From Acidovorax sp. FHTAMBA (GTDB lineage: Bacteria > Pseudomonadota > Gammaproteobacteria > Burkholderiales > Burkholderiaceae_C), in contig NZ_CP152407.1 in assembly GCF_038958875.1 (NCBI RefSeq), positions 689,501 to 753,500 on the forward strand: 64,000 bases of DNA. The letters are read 5' to 3'. How positions within the stretch are numbered: the first letter of the stretch is position 1; the number at the start of each line of letters is the position of its first letter. Positions 51,918 through 59,932 of this stretch are shown piece by piece. A program made the translations under genes and the position numbers. The notes beneath the pieces are model-generated. The model worked only from the letters and a program-made list of their open reading frames with translations. It was not told where the DNA came from and searched no databases.

Positions 51918-52637
51918 CAACCGAAACACCAACGGCATCAACACCGCCGCCAATACCACCTGCAACCCCAACGCCAACCCCGCATACGCCCCCGCCTCGG
52001 CATGCACCTGCAAGGCATGCGCCGCCCCAATGCCATGCGACGCGGTGCCCAGCGCAAAACCCCGCAGCGCCATGCCCTGTGCATCGGTGGGCAAGCGCAT
52101 CAGCCCAAACAGCCAGCGCGCCGACAGCGCCCCCACCATGCCCGTCAGCGCTGCAAACACCGCCGCCAAGGCAGGCACGCCGCCGATCTGCGCCGCCACG
52201 CCCATGGCGACGGGGGCAGTGACCGACTTGGGCGCTAGCGACATCAGCACATCACCCGGCAGGCCCAATGCCCAACCCAGGCCCACGGCGCTGGCTGCAG
52301 CCGCACTGCCACCGGCCAGCGACGCCAGCACCAGCCGGCCCCAACGCGCGCGCAAGGCCGCGCGGCGCTGCCACAAGGGCCAGCCCAGTGCGACCACGGC
52401 AGGGCCCAGCAGGAAGTGGATGAACTGTGCGCCTGCAAAGTACGTGGGATACGCGGTGCCAGTGGCCAGCATGAGAGCGGCCAACACCACCACCGACAGC
52501 ATCACCGGGTTGGCCCACGGCGCGTGGCCCGAGCGCACCGACAGCGCCTGCGCCAGCACGTAGACCGCCAGCGTGGCCGTCAGCCCGAACAGCGGGGCCG
52601 ACGCCAGGTACACCCACAGTTCAACGAAGTTCGGCAT
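51912..52637 (-). CDS. lrgB: LrgB/CidB family membrane protein
   Basis: 241 residues with about six to seven membrane helices. Conserved blocks are PLFGLTATLAVYVLA, NPVMLSVVVLAALML, LGPAVVALGWPLW, SLAPKSVTAPVAMGVAAQIGG and RGFALGTASHGIGAAHAL. The last two are the family signature. With LrgA it forms a holin/antiholin-like or pyruvate/glycolate-type transport system (plant PLGG1 is a fusion of the two). The start overlaps the end of lrgA by 17 bases. The adjacent GlcD-type oxidase fits a glycolate or lactate transport role better than a lysis role. Confidence 0.92.
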   Translation of the reverse strand: MPNFVELWVYLASAPLFGLTATLAVYVLAQALSVRSGHAPWANPVMLSVVVLAALMLATGTAYPTYFAGAQFIHFLLGPAVVALGWPLWQRRAALRARWGRLVLASLAGGSAAAASAVGLGWALGLPGDVLMSLAPKSVTAPVAMGVAAQIGGVPALAAVFAALTGMVGALSARWLFGLMRLPTDAQGMALRGFALGTASHGIGAAHALQVHAEAGAYAGLALGLQVVLAAVLMPLVFRLF

Positions 52638-53007
52638 CGTCGCCCGCCTGGGGTGTAGGTGTGGGTGTGGGTGTGGGTTGCCACAGGCGTAGCACCAGCG
52701 CCGTCACGGCCATGCCGATCCAGGTGGAAAGGACAATCACCACGATGAGCTGCAGGCCGTACGCGCTCAGCAGCGCCAGGTGCGTCATCACGCCGACGCC
52801 CACGGGCACGAACAGCAGCGACAGGTGATTGAGCAAAAACGTGGCGGCAGGTGCCACGGCCTGCTGCACGGGCGCCCAGCGCAGCGCCAGCAGCAGTGCG
52901 ACCATGCCCACCACGGGCCCCGGCACGGGCAGCGCCAGAAAGTGCGACAACGCCTCGCCCGCCGACTGCATGAGCAGCAGAAAAGCCAGGCCCTGCAGCG
53001 GCTTCAT
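52621..53007 (-). CDS. lrgA: LrgA/CidA family membrane protein
   Basis: 128 residues, four helices. LAFLLLMQSAGEALSHFLAL is followed by PVPGPVVGMVALLLAL (family signature), FLLNHLSLLFVPVGVGVMTHL and GLQLIVVIVLSTWIGMAVTALVL. The cytoplasmic tail contains a proline-threonine repeat (PTPTPTPTP) coded by a short tandem repeat at 52652-52678. Partner of LrgB. The stop of the upstream glcD-like gene is 6 bp away, so glcD-lrgA-lrgB is probably one operon. Confidence 0.92.
   Translation of the reverse strand: MKPLQGLAFLLLMQSAGEALSHFLALPVPGPVVGMVALLLALRWAPVQQAVAPAATFLLNHLSLLFVPVGVGVMTHLALLSAYGLQLIVVIVLSTWIGMAVTALVLRLWQPTPTPTPTPQAGDDAELR
52652..52678 (-). repeat. Short tandem repeat coding for Pro-Thr repeats in LrgA
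   Basis: Imperfect repetition of the hexamer GTGGGT (coding ACC-CAC-type codons as Pro-Thr on the minus strand). Copy-number change in units of six would keep the frame. Confidence 0.7.
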
Positions 53008-53013
53008 GGCGCG

Positions 53014-54522
53014 TCAGAAGCGGGGCAGGTCGGGGTGGCTGATCTGCCCGCCGCGCACCAGCATCTTTCCGTATTCGGCACACCGGTTCAGCGTGGGGAT
53101 GACCTTGCCCGGGTTGAGCAAACCGGCGGGGTCAAACGCATGCTTGAGCCCGAACATCTGCGCGTTCTCCGCCGCAGAGAACTGCACGCACATGCTGTTG
53201 AGTTTCTCCACGCCCACGCCATGCTCACCCGTCACCGTGCCGCCCATGGCCACGCTGGTCTCCAGGATGTCCGCGCCAAACAGCTCGCAGCGGTGCAGTT
53301 GGTCGGCATCGTTCGCATCGAACAGGATCAGCGGATGCAAGTTGCCGTCGCCCGCGTGGAACACGTTGGCGCAGCGCAGCTGGTACTTCTTTTCCATTTC
53401 CTGGATGGCGAGCAGGATGTCCGCCAGGCGCTTCCTCGGGATGGTGGAGTCCATGCACATGTAGTCAGGGCTGATGCGGCCGCTGGCGGGGAAGGCGTTC
53501 TTGCGGCCGCTCCAGAAGCGCAGGCGCTCGGCTTCGTCGTTGCTGACCGAAATGGCGGTGGCGCCCGCAGCGCGCAGCACGTCGCTCATGCGGCCGATTT
53601 CTTCCTCCACCTCTTCGGGGGTGCCGTCGCTTTCGCACAGCAGGATGGCTTCGGCCGTCAGGTCGTAGCCTGCGTGCACAAAGTCCTCCACGGCGGCGGT
53701 CATGGGCTTGTCCATCATCTCCAGCCCGGCGGGGATGATGCCGGCGGCAATGACGGCGGCCACGGCGTCGCCCGCTTTGCGCACGTCGTCAAAGCTGGCC
53801 ATGATGCAGCGCGCCAGTTGGGGCTTGGGGATGAGCCTGACCGTCACTTCGGTGGTCACGGCCAGCATGCCTTCGCTTCCGATCACGGCGGCCAGCAGGT
53901 CGTAGCCGGGGGCATCCAGCGCTTCGCTGCCGAATTCGACGGGCTCCCCTTCCACCGTGAAGCCCTTCACCTTGAGCACGTTGTGCACGGTGAGCCCGTA
54001 TTTGAGGCAGTGCACGCCGCCCGAGTTTTCGGCCACGTTGCCGCCGATGGTGCAGGCGATCTGGCTGCTGGGGTCGGGGGCGTAGTAGAGGTTGTAGGGG
54101 GCAGCAGCTTCGCTGATCGCCAGGTTGCGCACGCCACACTGCACCACGGCCGTGCGGCTTTCGGGGTTGATGTCGAGGATGCGGTTGAACTTGGCCAGCG
54201 ACATCGTCACGCCCAGGGCGTGCGGCATGGCGCCGCCCGACAGGCCCGTGCCCGCGCCGCGTGCCACCACGGGCACCTGCAGCTGGTGGCATACCTGCAG
54301 CACGGCCTGCACCTCGTCATACGTTTCCGGCAGACACACCACCAGCGGGCGCTGGCGGTAGGCGGTGAGGCCGTCGCATTCATATGGAGTGGTGTCTTCG
54401 CTGTGCCAGAGCAGGGCGTGTGAGGGTACGACGCGGCTCAGGGCCTGGACCACTTCGGCCTGGCGCGCGGCGCGTTCTGACGGAGCTGCGGTGGGGGCGG
54501 CGGCAGTGTTCATGGCTGCCAC
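53014..54522 (-). CDS. glcD: FAD-linked oxidase, GlcD type (glycolate or D-lactate oxidase/dehydrogenase)
   Basis: 502 residues from ATG 54522; ATG 54513 (MNTAAAP) is also possible. The FAD-binding domain (about 45-240) has VVARGAGTGLSGGAMP, CTIGGNVAENSGGVHCLKYG and GYDLLAAVIGSEGMLAVTTEVTV. The C-terminal cap domain ends with HGVGVEKLNSMCVQFSAAE and FDPAGLLNPGKVIPT. It oxidises glycolate, D-lactate or a similar 2-hydroxyacid to the ketoacid with electrons passed onward. GlcE/GlcF partners are not next to it. Upstream of lrgAB on the same strand, giving a plausible uptake-and-oxidation unit. Confidence 0.9.
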   Translation of the reverse strand: MAAMNTAAAPTAAPSERAARQAEVVQALSRVVPSHALLWHSEDTTPYECDGLTAYRQRPLVVCLPETYDEVQAVLQVCHQLQVPVVARGAGTGLSGGAMPHALGVTMSLAKFNRILDINPESRTAVVQCGVRNLAISEAAAPYNLYYAPDPSSQIACTIGGNVAENSGGVHCLKYGLTVHNVLKVKGFTVEGEPVEFGSEALDAPGYDLLAAVIGSEGMLAVTTEVTVRLIPKPQLARCIMASFDDVRKAGDAVAAVIAAGIIPAGLEMMDKPMTAAVEDFVHAGYDLTAEAILLCESDGTPEEVEEEIGRMSDVLRAAGATAISVSNDEAERLRFWSGRKNAFPASGRISPDYMCMDSTIPRKRLADILLAIQEMEKKYQLRCANVFHAGDGNLHPLILFDANDADQLHRCELFGADILETSVAMGGTVTGEHGVGVEKLNSMCVQFSAAENAQMFGLKHAFDPAGLLNPGKVIPTLNRCAEYGKMLVRGGQISHPDLPRF

Positions 54523-54593
54523 TGTAGGGGATGGCCGGGTGCCCGGGCGTGAGCTTTTCTGCAGGCGTTTGTGAAAAGCGCCCGAATGCTCAC

Positions 54594-54650
54594 TAATTGA
54601 TAGCTATTGGCGCGTGATGGACAAGCGCTGGGGCTGATTTTTGCCTGAAC
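54594..54650 (+). repeat. Dispersed palindromic repeat (intergenic, upstream of glcD)
   Basis: It runs TAATTGATAGCTATTGGCGC, then GTGATGGACAAGCGCTGGGG, then CTGATTTTTGCCTGAAC. A family member with a shortened 5' arm, in the 261-bp gap between glcD and the LysR gene. The rest of the gap (54651-54783) is GC-rich and shows no gene. Confidence 0.8.
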
Positions 54651-54783
54651 CTGGTGGAGTAGGGCGCGGCTCGGGCGAGGGCCGCCGAGCAAGGGCCGCC
54701 CCGCAGCGAGGGCTGCGCCCCCCTTCCAGGCTCAGCCGAGAGAAGGGGGAAGGCGCCAAAGTCGACTCAGGGGGATGCCCCTA

Positions 54784-55689
54784 CTACGCCATCGTCTTGC
54801 GCAGCCACTCGGCAAATGCAGCGCATTCCCACCGGTCCATGGTGCCGGTGCGCCAGCACAGGTAATGGGCGTGCGGGCTGGCGGTGTCGGTGGCAAACAG
54901 GCGCACCAGCGTGCCCTGGTCGAGCCAGGGCGCACCGAGCTTCAGGCGCACCAGCGCTACGCCCATGCCGGCGGCGGCGCCGTCGCACATCAGGCCGATG
55001 TCGTTGAACTGCGAGCCTTCGCTGGGCTCGGCCCAGTCGAGGCCGGTGGCGGCAAACCAGGTGCGCCAGGGCTCCAGCGGGCTGCGCAGCAGGGGCACGC
55101 CCTCCAGGTCTTCGGGGCGCTCGAACGGCCCGTGTTCGCGCACAAAGGCGGGCGAGGCCAGGGGCGTGACCACATCGCGCGCAATTTCCACGTGTTCCAC
55201 GTCGGCATAGTGGCCGGGGCCAAAGCGCACCATCAGGTCTGCGTCTTCGGCCACCACATCGAGCAGCGGGATGGACACCTGCAGCGCCAGGTCGATCTCG
55301 GGGTACGCCTCGGTGAACTGGCGCAGGCGCGGGATGAGGATGGTGCGCGCAAACGTGGGCGTGACGGCCAGCTTGAGCCGCCGGCGCCCGGGCGCGGCCG
55401 CCTGGCCCGGAAAGCGCTGCAGCGCGCCCAGCCCTTCGCGCACATGGGCCAGGTAGGCGCTGCCCTCGGTGGTCAGCGAAAAATCGGCCCGGCCAAACAG
55501 CCGCACGCCCAGGATCTGCTCCAGCTGCTTGACCCGGTGGCTCACGGCGCTGGGCGTCACGCACAGCTCGTCGGCCGTCTGCGTCACGCTGCGCAGGCGG
55601 GCCAGGGCCTCGAACGTCAGCAGGCACTGGATGGGCGGAATGCGCCGCGCCGCGCTGCTGAGGAAGGAGGTGGGAGCTACCGTGGCCAT
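54784..55689 (-). CDS. LysR-family transcriptional regulator (GcvA-like)
   Basis: 301 residues. The N-terminal winged helix-turn-helix (about 18-77) reads QCLLTFEALARLRSVTQTAD then ELCVTPSAVSHRVKQLEQIL and GVRLFGR, with the GcvA-type S-x-T-x-T-A-x-E-L-x-V-T-x-S-A-V-S spacing. An effector-binding domain follows (about 90-295). GcvA-like members respond to small metabolites such as glycine. The target is unknown. It lies 21 bp after purU on the same strand (a formyl-folate gene), which would fit a role in one-carbon or purine metabolism, but this is only proximity. Confidence 0.88.
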   Translation of the reverse strand: MATVAPTSFLSSAARRIPPIQCLLTFEALARLRSVTQTADELCVTPSAVSHRVKQLEQILGVRLFGRADFSLTTEGSAYLAHVREGLGALQRFPGQAAAPGRRRLKLAVTPTFARTILIPRLRQFTEAYPEIDLALQVSIPLLDVVAEDADLMVRFGPGHYADVEHVEIARDVVTPLASPAFVREHGPFERPEDLEGVPLLRSPLEPWRTWFAATGLDWAEPSEGSQFNDIGLMCDGAAAGMGVALVRLKLGAPWLDQGTLVRLFATDTASPHAHYLCWRTGTMDRWECAAFAEWLRKTMA

Positions 55690-55710
55690 GGGACAGAACG
55701 GGTTATCGGG

Positions 55711-56559
55711 CTAGCGGAAGATCACGGTCTTGTGGCCGTTCAGGATCACGCGGTGCTCGCTGTGCCACTTCACGGCGCGGGCCAGCACCTGGCTTTCGGT
55801 GTCGCGGCCGCGGGCCGTGAGGTCTTCCACCGTGTCGGTGTGGTCGGCGCGGGCCACGTCCTGCTCGATGATCGGGCCTTCGTCCAGGTCGGCCGTCACG
55901 TAGTGAGCCGTGGCGCCTATCAACTTCACGCCCCGGTCATGGGCCTGGTAGTACGGCTTGGCACCCTTGAAGCTCGGCAGGAAGCTGTGGTGGATGTTGA
56001 TGGCCCGTCCGGCCAACTTTTGACATAAGTCAAGAGAAAGTATCTGCATGTAACGGGCCAGCACCACCAGTTCGGCCCCTTCGGCCTCGATAATCTCCAG
56101 CTGCCTGGCTTCGGCCTGCGCCTTGGTCGCGCTGGTCATGGGGATGTGATGAAACGGCACGTTGTAGCTGGCCGCCAGCTGGTAAAAGTCGCGGTGGTTG
56201 CTGATGATGGCGCGGATGTCGATGGGCAGCAGGCCACTCTTCCAGCGGAACAGCAGGTCGTTCAGGCAGTGGCCCTCCTTGCTGACCATGAGCACGGTTT
56301 TCATGGGGGCTGCCGTGGCGTGCAGGGTCCAGCGCATCTGGTGGGGCTCGGCAAAGGTGGCCAGGCGGGCTTTGAGGGTGGGGTGGTCGTGCTGGTCGCA
56401 GGCAAACTGCACCCGCATGAAGAACAGCCCGGTGGCGTGGTCGTTGTACTGCGCGGCTTCTTCGATGTTGCCGCCGTGCTCCAGCAAGAAGCCCGAGACA
56501 GCGTGCACCAGCCCCAGGCGGTCGGGGCAAGACAGGGTAAGGATGTAGGCGTTGGTCAT
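55711..56559 (-). CDS. purU: Formyltetrahydrofolate deformylase PurU
   Basis: 282 residues from ATG 56559 (MTNAYILTLSCPDRLGLV). The N-terminal ACT domain (1-85, CPDRLGLVHAVSGFLLEHGG) is followed by a formyltransferase domain with LMVSKEGHCLNDLLFRWKSG, FHHIPMTSATK, INIHHSFLPSFKGAKPY (catalytic histidine and neighbouring motif) and DEGPIIEQDV with the essential aspartate. It hydrolyses 10-formyl-THF to THF and formate, supplying formate for PurT and balancing one-carbon units. The family length is about 280. The start is close to and divergent from the diguanylate-domain gene. Confidence 0.95.
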   Translation of the reverse strand: MTNAYILTLSCPDRLGLVHAVSGFLLEHGGNIEEAAQYNDHATGLFFMRVQFACDQHDHPTLKARLATFAEPHQMRWTLHATAAPMKTVLMVSKEGHCLNDLLFRWKSGLLPIDIRAIISNHRDFYQLAASYNVPFHHIPMTSATKAQAEARQLEIIEAEGAELVVLARYMQILSLDLCQKLAGRAINIHHSFLPSFKGAKPYYQAHDRGVKLIGATAHYVTADLDEGPIIEQDVARADHTDTVEDLTARGRDTESQVLARAVKWHSEHRVILNGHKTVIFR

Positions 56560-56623
56560 AGCTGCGCAATTGTCGCAGCATGGCCTGTGGTGCGTGGAAC
56601 GCGCGGGGAACAGGAAAAGGTCG

Positions 56624-58933
56624 ATGGACAATCCAGGCTACGCCTCCAAATTGCTCCCGTGGCAGGGGATGCTGCTGTACCTGGTGGTGGGGGTGGCTTG
56701 GGTGTTTGTGGGCGATGCCCTGCTCATCCACTGGGTCAGAGACCCCGAGGCGCTCACGCATTTTCAGACCTGGAAGGGCTGGGGCTACGTCGCCTTCACC
56801 GCCCTGCTGGCCTGGTGGTTGCTGCGCCGCATGCGGCGGGCCGAGCGGGTGCGCATGGCCATGGCGCAGGAGCTGTCGCAGATCGTGCGCCACGCCCCTG
56901 CCGGTTTTGCGCGCGTGGCGCTGGACGGCCAGATCCTCTGGGCCAATGGCCGCCTGTGCGGGCTGCTGGGCGTCTCGTTGGAACACCTGCTCACCCTGAG
57001 TGTGCGGGACGTGATGCCCCCTCCCGATCTGGAGCGCGCCCGCATTCTGCTGGCGCGCCTGGTGGAGGGCACGATCGCCCACTTCGTGGAAGAGCGCGAG
57101 TGCCTGCGCCCGGGCGATGGCAGCCGCGTGCCGGTGCTGCTCACGGTCACCATGGTTCCGCAGGCGGGCGACGAGCCTGCCCACCTCGTGTGCGTGGTGC
57201 AGGATCTGGACGAGATCAAGGCCGCGCGGGCTGCGCTCAAGAGCAGCGAGGCGCGCCAGCGGCTGGCCGCCACGGTGGTGGACAACACCATCGAGGGCGT
57301 GGTGGTGACCGATGCGCAAAGCCGCATCCTGTCGGTCAACGCCGCCGTCACGCGCCTCTTGGGCTACACCGAGGAGGAGCTGCTGGGCAAGACGCCGCGC
57401 ATCTTCAAGTCGGGCCGGCACGACAAGAGCTTTTACGACGCGATGTGGGGCGTGGTGCGGCACACAGGCCACTGGCAGGGCGAGATCTGGAACCGGCGCA
57501 AGAACGGGGAGGTGTTTCCCGCGCACATGTCGCTCTCCGTCGTGCGCGACGCGGCAGGCCAGATCACGCACTACGTGTGCATGTTCACCGACATTTCCGC
57601 AGACAAGGCCCAGCGCAAGCAGCTGGAGTTTCTGGCGCACAACGATGCCCTCACGGGTTTGTCCAACCGTGCGTGGTTCGGCCAGCAGCTCGAGCAGGTG
57701 GTGCAGGAGGCCAGCATCAGCGGGGAGCTTTTTGCGGTGCTGCTGCTCAACCTCGACCGCTTCAAGGACGTGAACGACAGCTACGGCCACACCATCGGCG
57801 ACGAGGTGCTCAAGCACATTGCGCGGCAGGTGCAGTCGGCACTGCGGCCCGGCGACGTGCTGGGCCGCCTGGCGGGCGACGAGCTGGCCGTGGTGGCGCG
57901 CGACCTGCGCCATGCCGAGGGCGCCGCCGCCGTGGCGCGGCACCTGATAGCGGCCGTGGCCGAGCCCTGGCGTTCGCCCGACGGGTTTGAAGTGGTGGCG
58001 GGCGCGAGCGTGGGGATCTGCATGTTCCCCGAGCACGCGGGCAGCAAAGAGCTGCTGCTGCAGGGCGCCCACGCGGCGGTGTACGGCGCCAAGGCACAGG
58101 GCCGGGGGGCGTGGTGCTTTTTCCATGAGGCGATGACGCAGGCCGCCCGCGAGCGGCTGGCGCTGGAGTCGCGCCTGCGCCTGGCGCTGGCCCAGGGCCA
58201 CCTGCAGATGTACTACCAGCCCCAGGTGGACATCGCCACCGGCCGCATCCTGGGTGCCGAGGCGCTGGTGCGCTGGAACGACCCGGCGGAGGGGCTGATA
58301 TCGCCCGCCCGCTTCATCCCGGTGGCCGAGACTTCGGGGGTGATCGGGCCGCTGGGCGAGTGGGTGCTGCGCGAGGTGTGCCGCCAGGGCCAGCAGTGGC
58401 GCGCCGAAGGCCTGCAGCCCATCACGCTGGCGGTGAACGTGTCGCCACGGCAGTTCCACCTGACCGACCTGGCCGGCTGCGCTGCCAGTGCGCTGGCGGA
58501 GTCGGGCTTTCCGGCCGAGTCGCTGGAGCTGGAGATCACCGAAACCGCCCTGGCGGAACGCACCGACGAGGCGCGCCAGGTGCTGATGCGGCTGCGCGCG
58601 CTGGGCCTGCGCATTGCGGTGGATGACTTTGGCACCGGATATTCATCGCTGGCGCAGCTCAAGCGTTTCCCCATCGATGTGCTCAAGATCGACCAGGGTT
58701 TCATCCGCGACATCCCGCAAAGCGAAGATGACATGGCGATCAGTGCCGCCATCATCGCCATGGGCCACAGCATGGGCATGGCGGTGCTGGCCGAGGGGGT
58801 TGAAACCCCGGGCCAGCTGGCGTTCTTGGAAGAGCGCGGCTGCGACACCTACCAGGGCTACCTGTGCAGCCGCCCCCTGCCAGCCGACGCGTTTGCTGCG
58901 CTGCTGGGCGAACAGCGCGGCGCTGGAGGCTGA
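56624..58933 (+). CDS. Membrane PAS-GGDEF-EAL protein, probable cyclic-di-GMP phosphodiesterase
   Basis: 769 residues from ATG 56624 (MDNPGYASKLLPW). Two N-terminal membrane segments (about 12-33 and 50-70) precede two PAS-type regions (about 85-205 and 210-335). A GGDEF domain spans about 340-500 and its signature is altered to AGDEL (417-421), so cyclase activity is unlikely. The EAL domain follows with E546 in GAEALVRW, VNVSPRQF, the acidic pair in VDDFGTGYSSLAQLK, KIDQGFI and AEGVETPGQL. It contains the known catalytic glutamates, aspartates and lysine, so it should hydrolyse c-di-GMP, with the degenerate GGDEF as a possible GTP sensor. Likely input to motility, surface attachment or pili. 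Confidence 0.92.
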   Translation: MDNPGYASKLLPWQGMLLYLVVGVAWVFVGDALLIHWVRDPEALTHFQTWKGWGYVAFTALLAWWLLRRMRRAERVRMAMAQELSQIVRHAPAGFARVALDGQILWANGRLCGLLGVSLEHLLTLSVRDVMPPPDLERARILLARLVEGTIAHFVEERECLRPGDGSRVPVLLTVTMVPQAGDEPAHLVCVVQDLDEIKAARAALKSSEARQRLAATVVDNTIEGVVVTDAQSRILSVNAAVTRLLGYTEEELLGKTPRIFKSGRHDKSFYDAMWGVVRHTGHWQGEIWNRRKNGEVFPAHMSLSVVRDAAGQITHYVCMFTDISADKAQRKQLEFLAHNDALTGLSNRAWFGQQLEQVVQEASISGELFAVLLLNLDRFKDVNDSYGHTIGDEVLKHIARQVQSALRPGDVLGRLAGDELAVVARDLRHAEGAAAVARHLIAAVAEPWRSPDGFEVVAGASVGICMFPEHAGSKELLLQGAHAAVYGAKAQGRGAWCFFHEAMTQAARERLALESRLRLALAQGHLQMYYQPQVDIATGRILGAEALVRWNDPAEGLISPARFIPVAETSGVIGPLGEWVLREVCRQGQQWRAEGLQPITLAVNVSPRQFHLTDLAGCAASALAESGFPAESLELEITETALAERTDEARQVLMRLRALGLRIAVDDFGTGYSSLAQLKRFPIDVLKIDQGFIRDIPQSEDDMAISAAIIAMGHSMGMAVLAEGVETPGQLAFLEERGCDTYQGYLCSRPLPADAFAALLGEQRGAGG

Positions 58934-58959
58934 GCGCCGGTGGCGCTGGCGCGGCCCGC

Positions 58960-59859
58960 TTACCCGCCCGCGCGCCCACCCTGCTGCCACCGCTGGCGCA
59001 GCGCGGCGCAGTGATCCTGGGGTGGCAGGGCAGGGGTCTGCACCACGGAATCCACTTCTGTTTTGATAGCTGATTGCGCTTGACCAGCTTGTGCCAGAAG
59101 CACTTTTGACCTCAAATCTGCGGGCCAGTGCGTGGGCACGCCCCGGTCGCGCATCACATGGCCGCCGCCCGCAAGCAGCAGCACGGTCTGCCCCGGGCGC
59201 ACCGCCTGCAGCGCGCTGCGGGCCAGGCTGGCGTCGCGCGCGATCTGGATGCGCGCCATCGGGGCCATCTGCGATTCGGGCAACAGGCCGCAATGGCCTT
59301 CGCGCAGCGCCTCGTACTGGCGTTGCAACGCGGGCGCGGGCAGGTGCTGGTCCCAGGCTGTTTCGCCCATGGTTGCGCTCATGCGGGCGCGGGGCAGGTT
59401 GCCGCCCAGCACAGGCACACCGGCGGCCACGGCGGCCATCACCACGGGGCCATAGGCCTTCCAGGGCCAGGCGGCGTCGTTCCAGTGCAGCGCGGCCTGT
59501 ACCTGGGCTTCGGTGGCGTCCGGGGCAAGGGCCTGGGTGCCGTGGCCGCTCTCGGCCATCTCCAGCACCACGGCGGCCAGCTGCCCCCGCGCCGCCAGCC
59601 ATTGCACCGCACCCTGCTGCAGGCGCTGGTGGTCTGGCGCGTCGTGCTGTTCGCCCAGCAGCAGTACATCGGCAGGCAACAGGGCCGCGAGGGCGCCGGG
59701 CCAAGCGGCGGTAGACAAGCGCATGGGCCCTGCGTGCGGCGCGGTGCCCAGCGCGCCGCAACCACCCAGCACCACCGCCAGGGCCAGCGCGACCGCCGGG
59801 CGCCAGGGGGCGCGGGTAGGGTTCTGAGGGGCTGGCGTCGGGGTTTTGGGGGCGGTCAT
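58960..59859 (-). CDS. ChaN-family lipoprotein (haem-binding family)
   Basis: 299 residues from ATG 59859 (MTAPKTPTPAPQ). The signal region is a proline-rich n-part then a hydrophobic core ending in the lipobox LGGC, so it is probably an outer- or inner-membrane lipoprotein. The ChaN-like fold is seen in LLPADVLLLGEQHDAPDHQRLQ (haem-ligand region in characterised relatives) and VVLEMAESGHG. RARMSATMGETAWDQHL and TVLLLAGGGHVMRDRGVP complete the pattern. The C-terminal part around residues 248-266 (LRSKVLLAQAGQAQSAIKT) is coded by a copy of the dispersed repeat. Divergent from narX. Confidence 0.85.
   Translation of the reverse strand: MTAPKTPTPAPQNPTRAPWRPAVALALAVVLGGCGALGTAPHAGPMRLSTAAWPGALAALLPADVLLLGEQHDAPDHQRLQQGAVQWLAARGQLAAVVLEMAESGHGTQALAPDATEAQVQAALHWNDAAWPWKAYGPVVMAAVAAGVPVLGGNLPRARMSATMGETAWDQHLPAPALQRQYEALREGHCGLLPESQMAPMARIQIARDASLARSALQAVRPGQTVLLLAGGGHVMRDRGVPTHWPADLRSKVLLAQAGQAQSAIKTEVDSVVQTPALPPQDHCAALRQRWQQGGRAGG
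59061..59117 (+). repeat. Dispersed palindromic repeat, in-frame copy in the ChaN-like gene
   Basis: It runs TTTTGATAGCTGATTGCGCT, then TGACCAGCTTGTGCCAGAAG, then CACTTTTGACCTCAAAT. A recognisable but diverged family member. It codes (minus strand) for residues 248-266 of the lipoprotein. Confidence 0.7.
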
Positions 59860-59884
59860 GGCGTAAATGCTAAGGGCTTCAGAC

Positions 59885-59898
59885 TTGATGCAGGTCAA
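59885..59898 (+). promoter_or_regulatory. FNR/ANR-type anaerobic regulator site in the chaN-narX divergent region
   Basis: TTGATGCAGGTCAA differs from the FNR consensus TTGATnnnnATCAA at one base. A -10-like TACACT lies at 59921-59926. A start point at about 59933 would put the site at -41.5, the usual class II activator position, and would make narX nearly leaderless. The fit to nitrate-respiration genes is good. Confidence 0.55.
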
Positions 59899-59932
59899 GA
59901 ATGCGGGTATGCCCCCTGCCTACACTGCGCCC

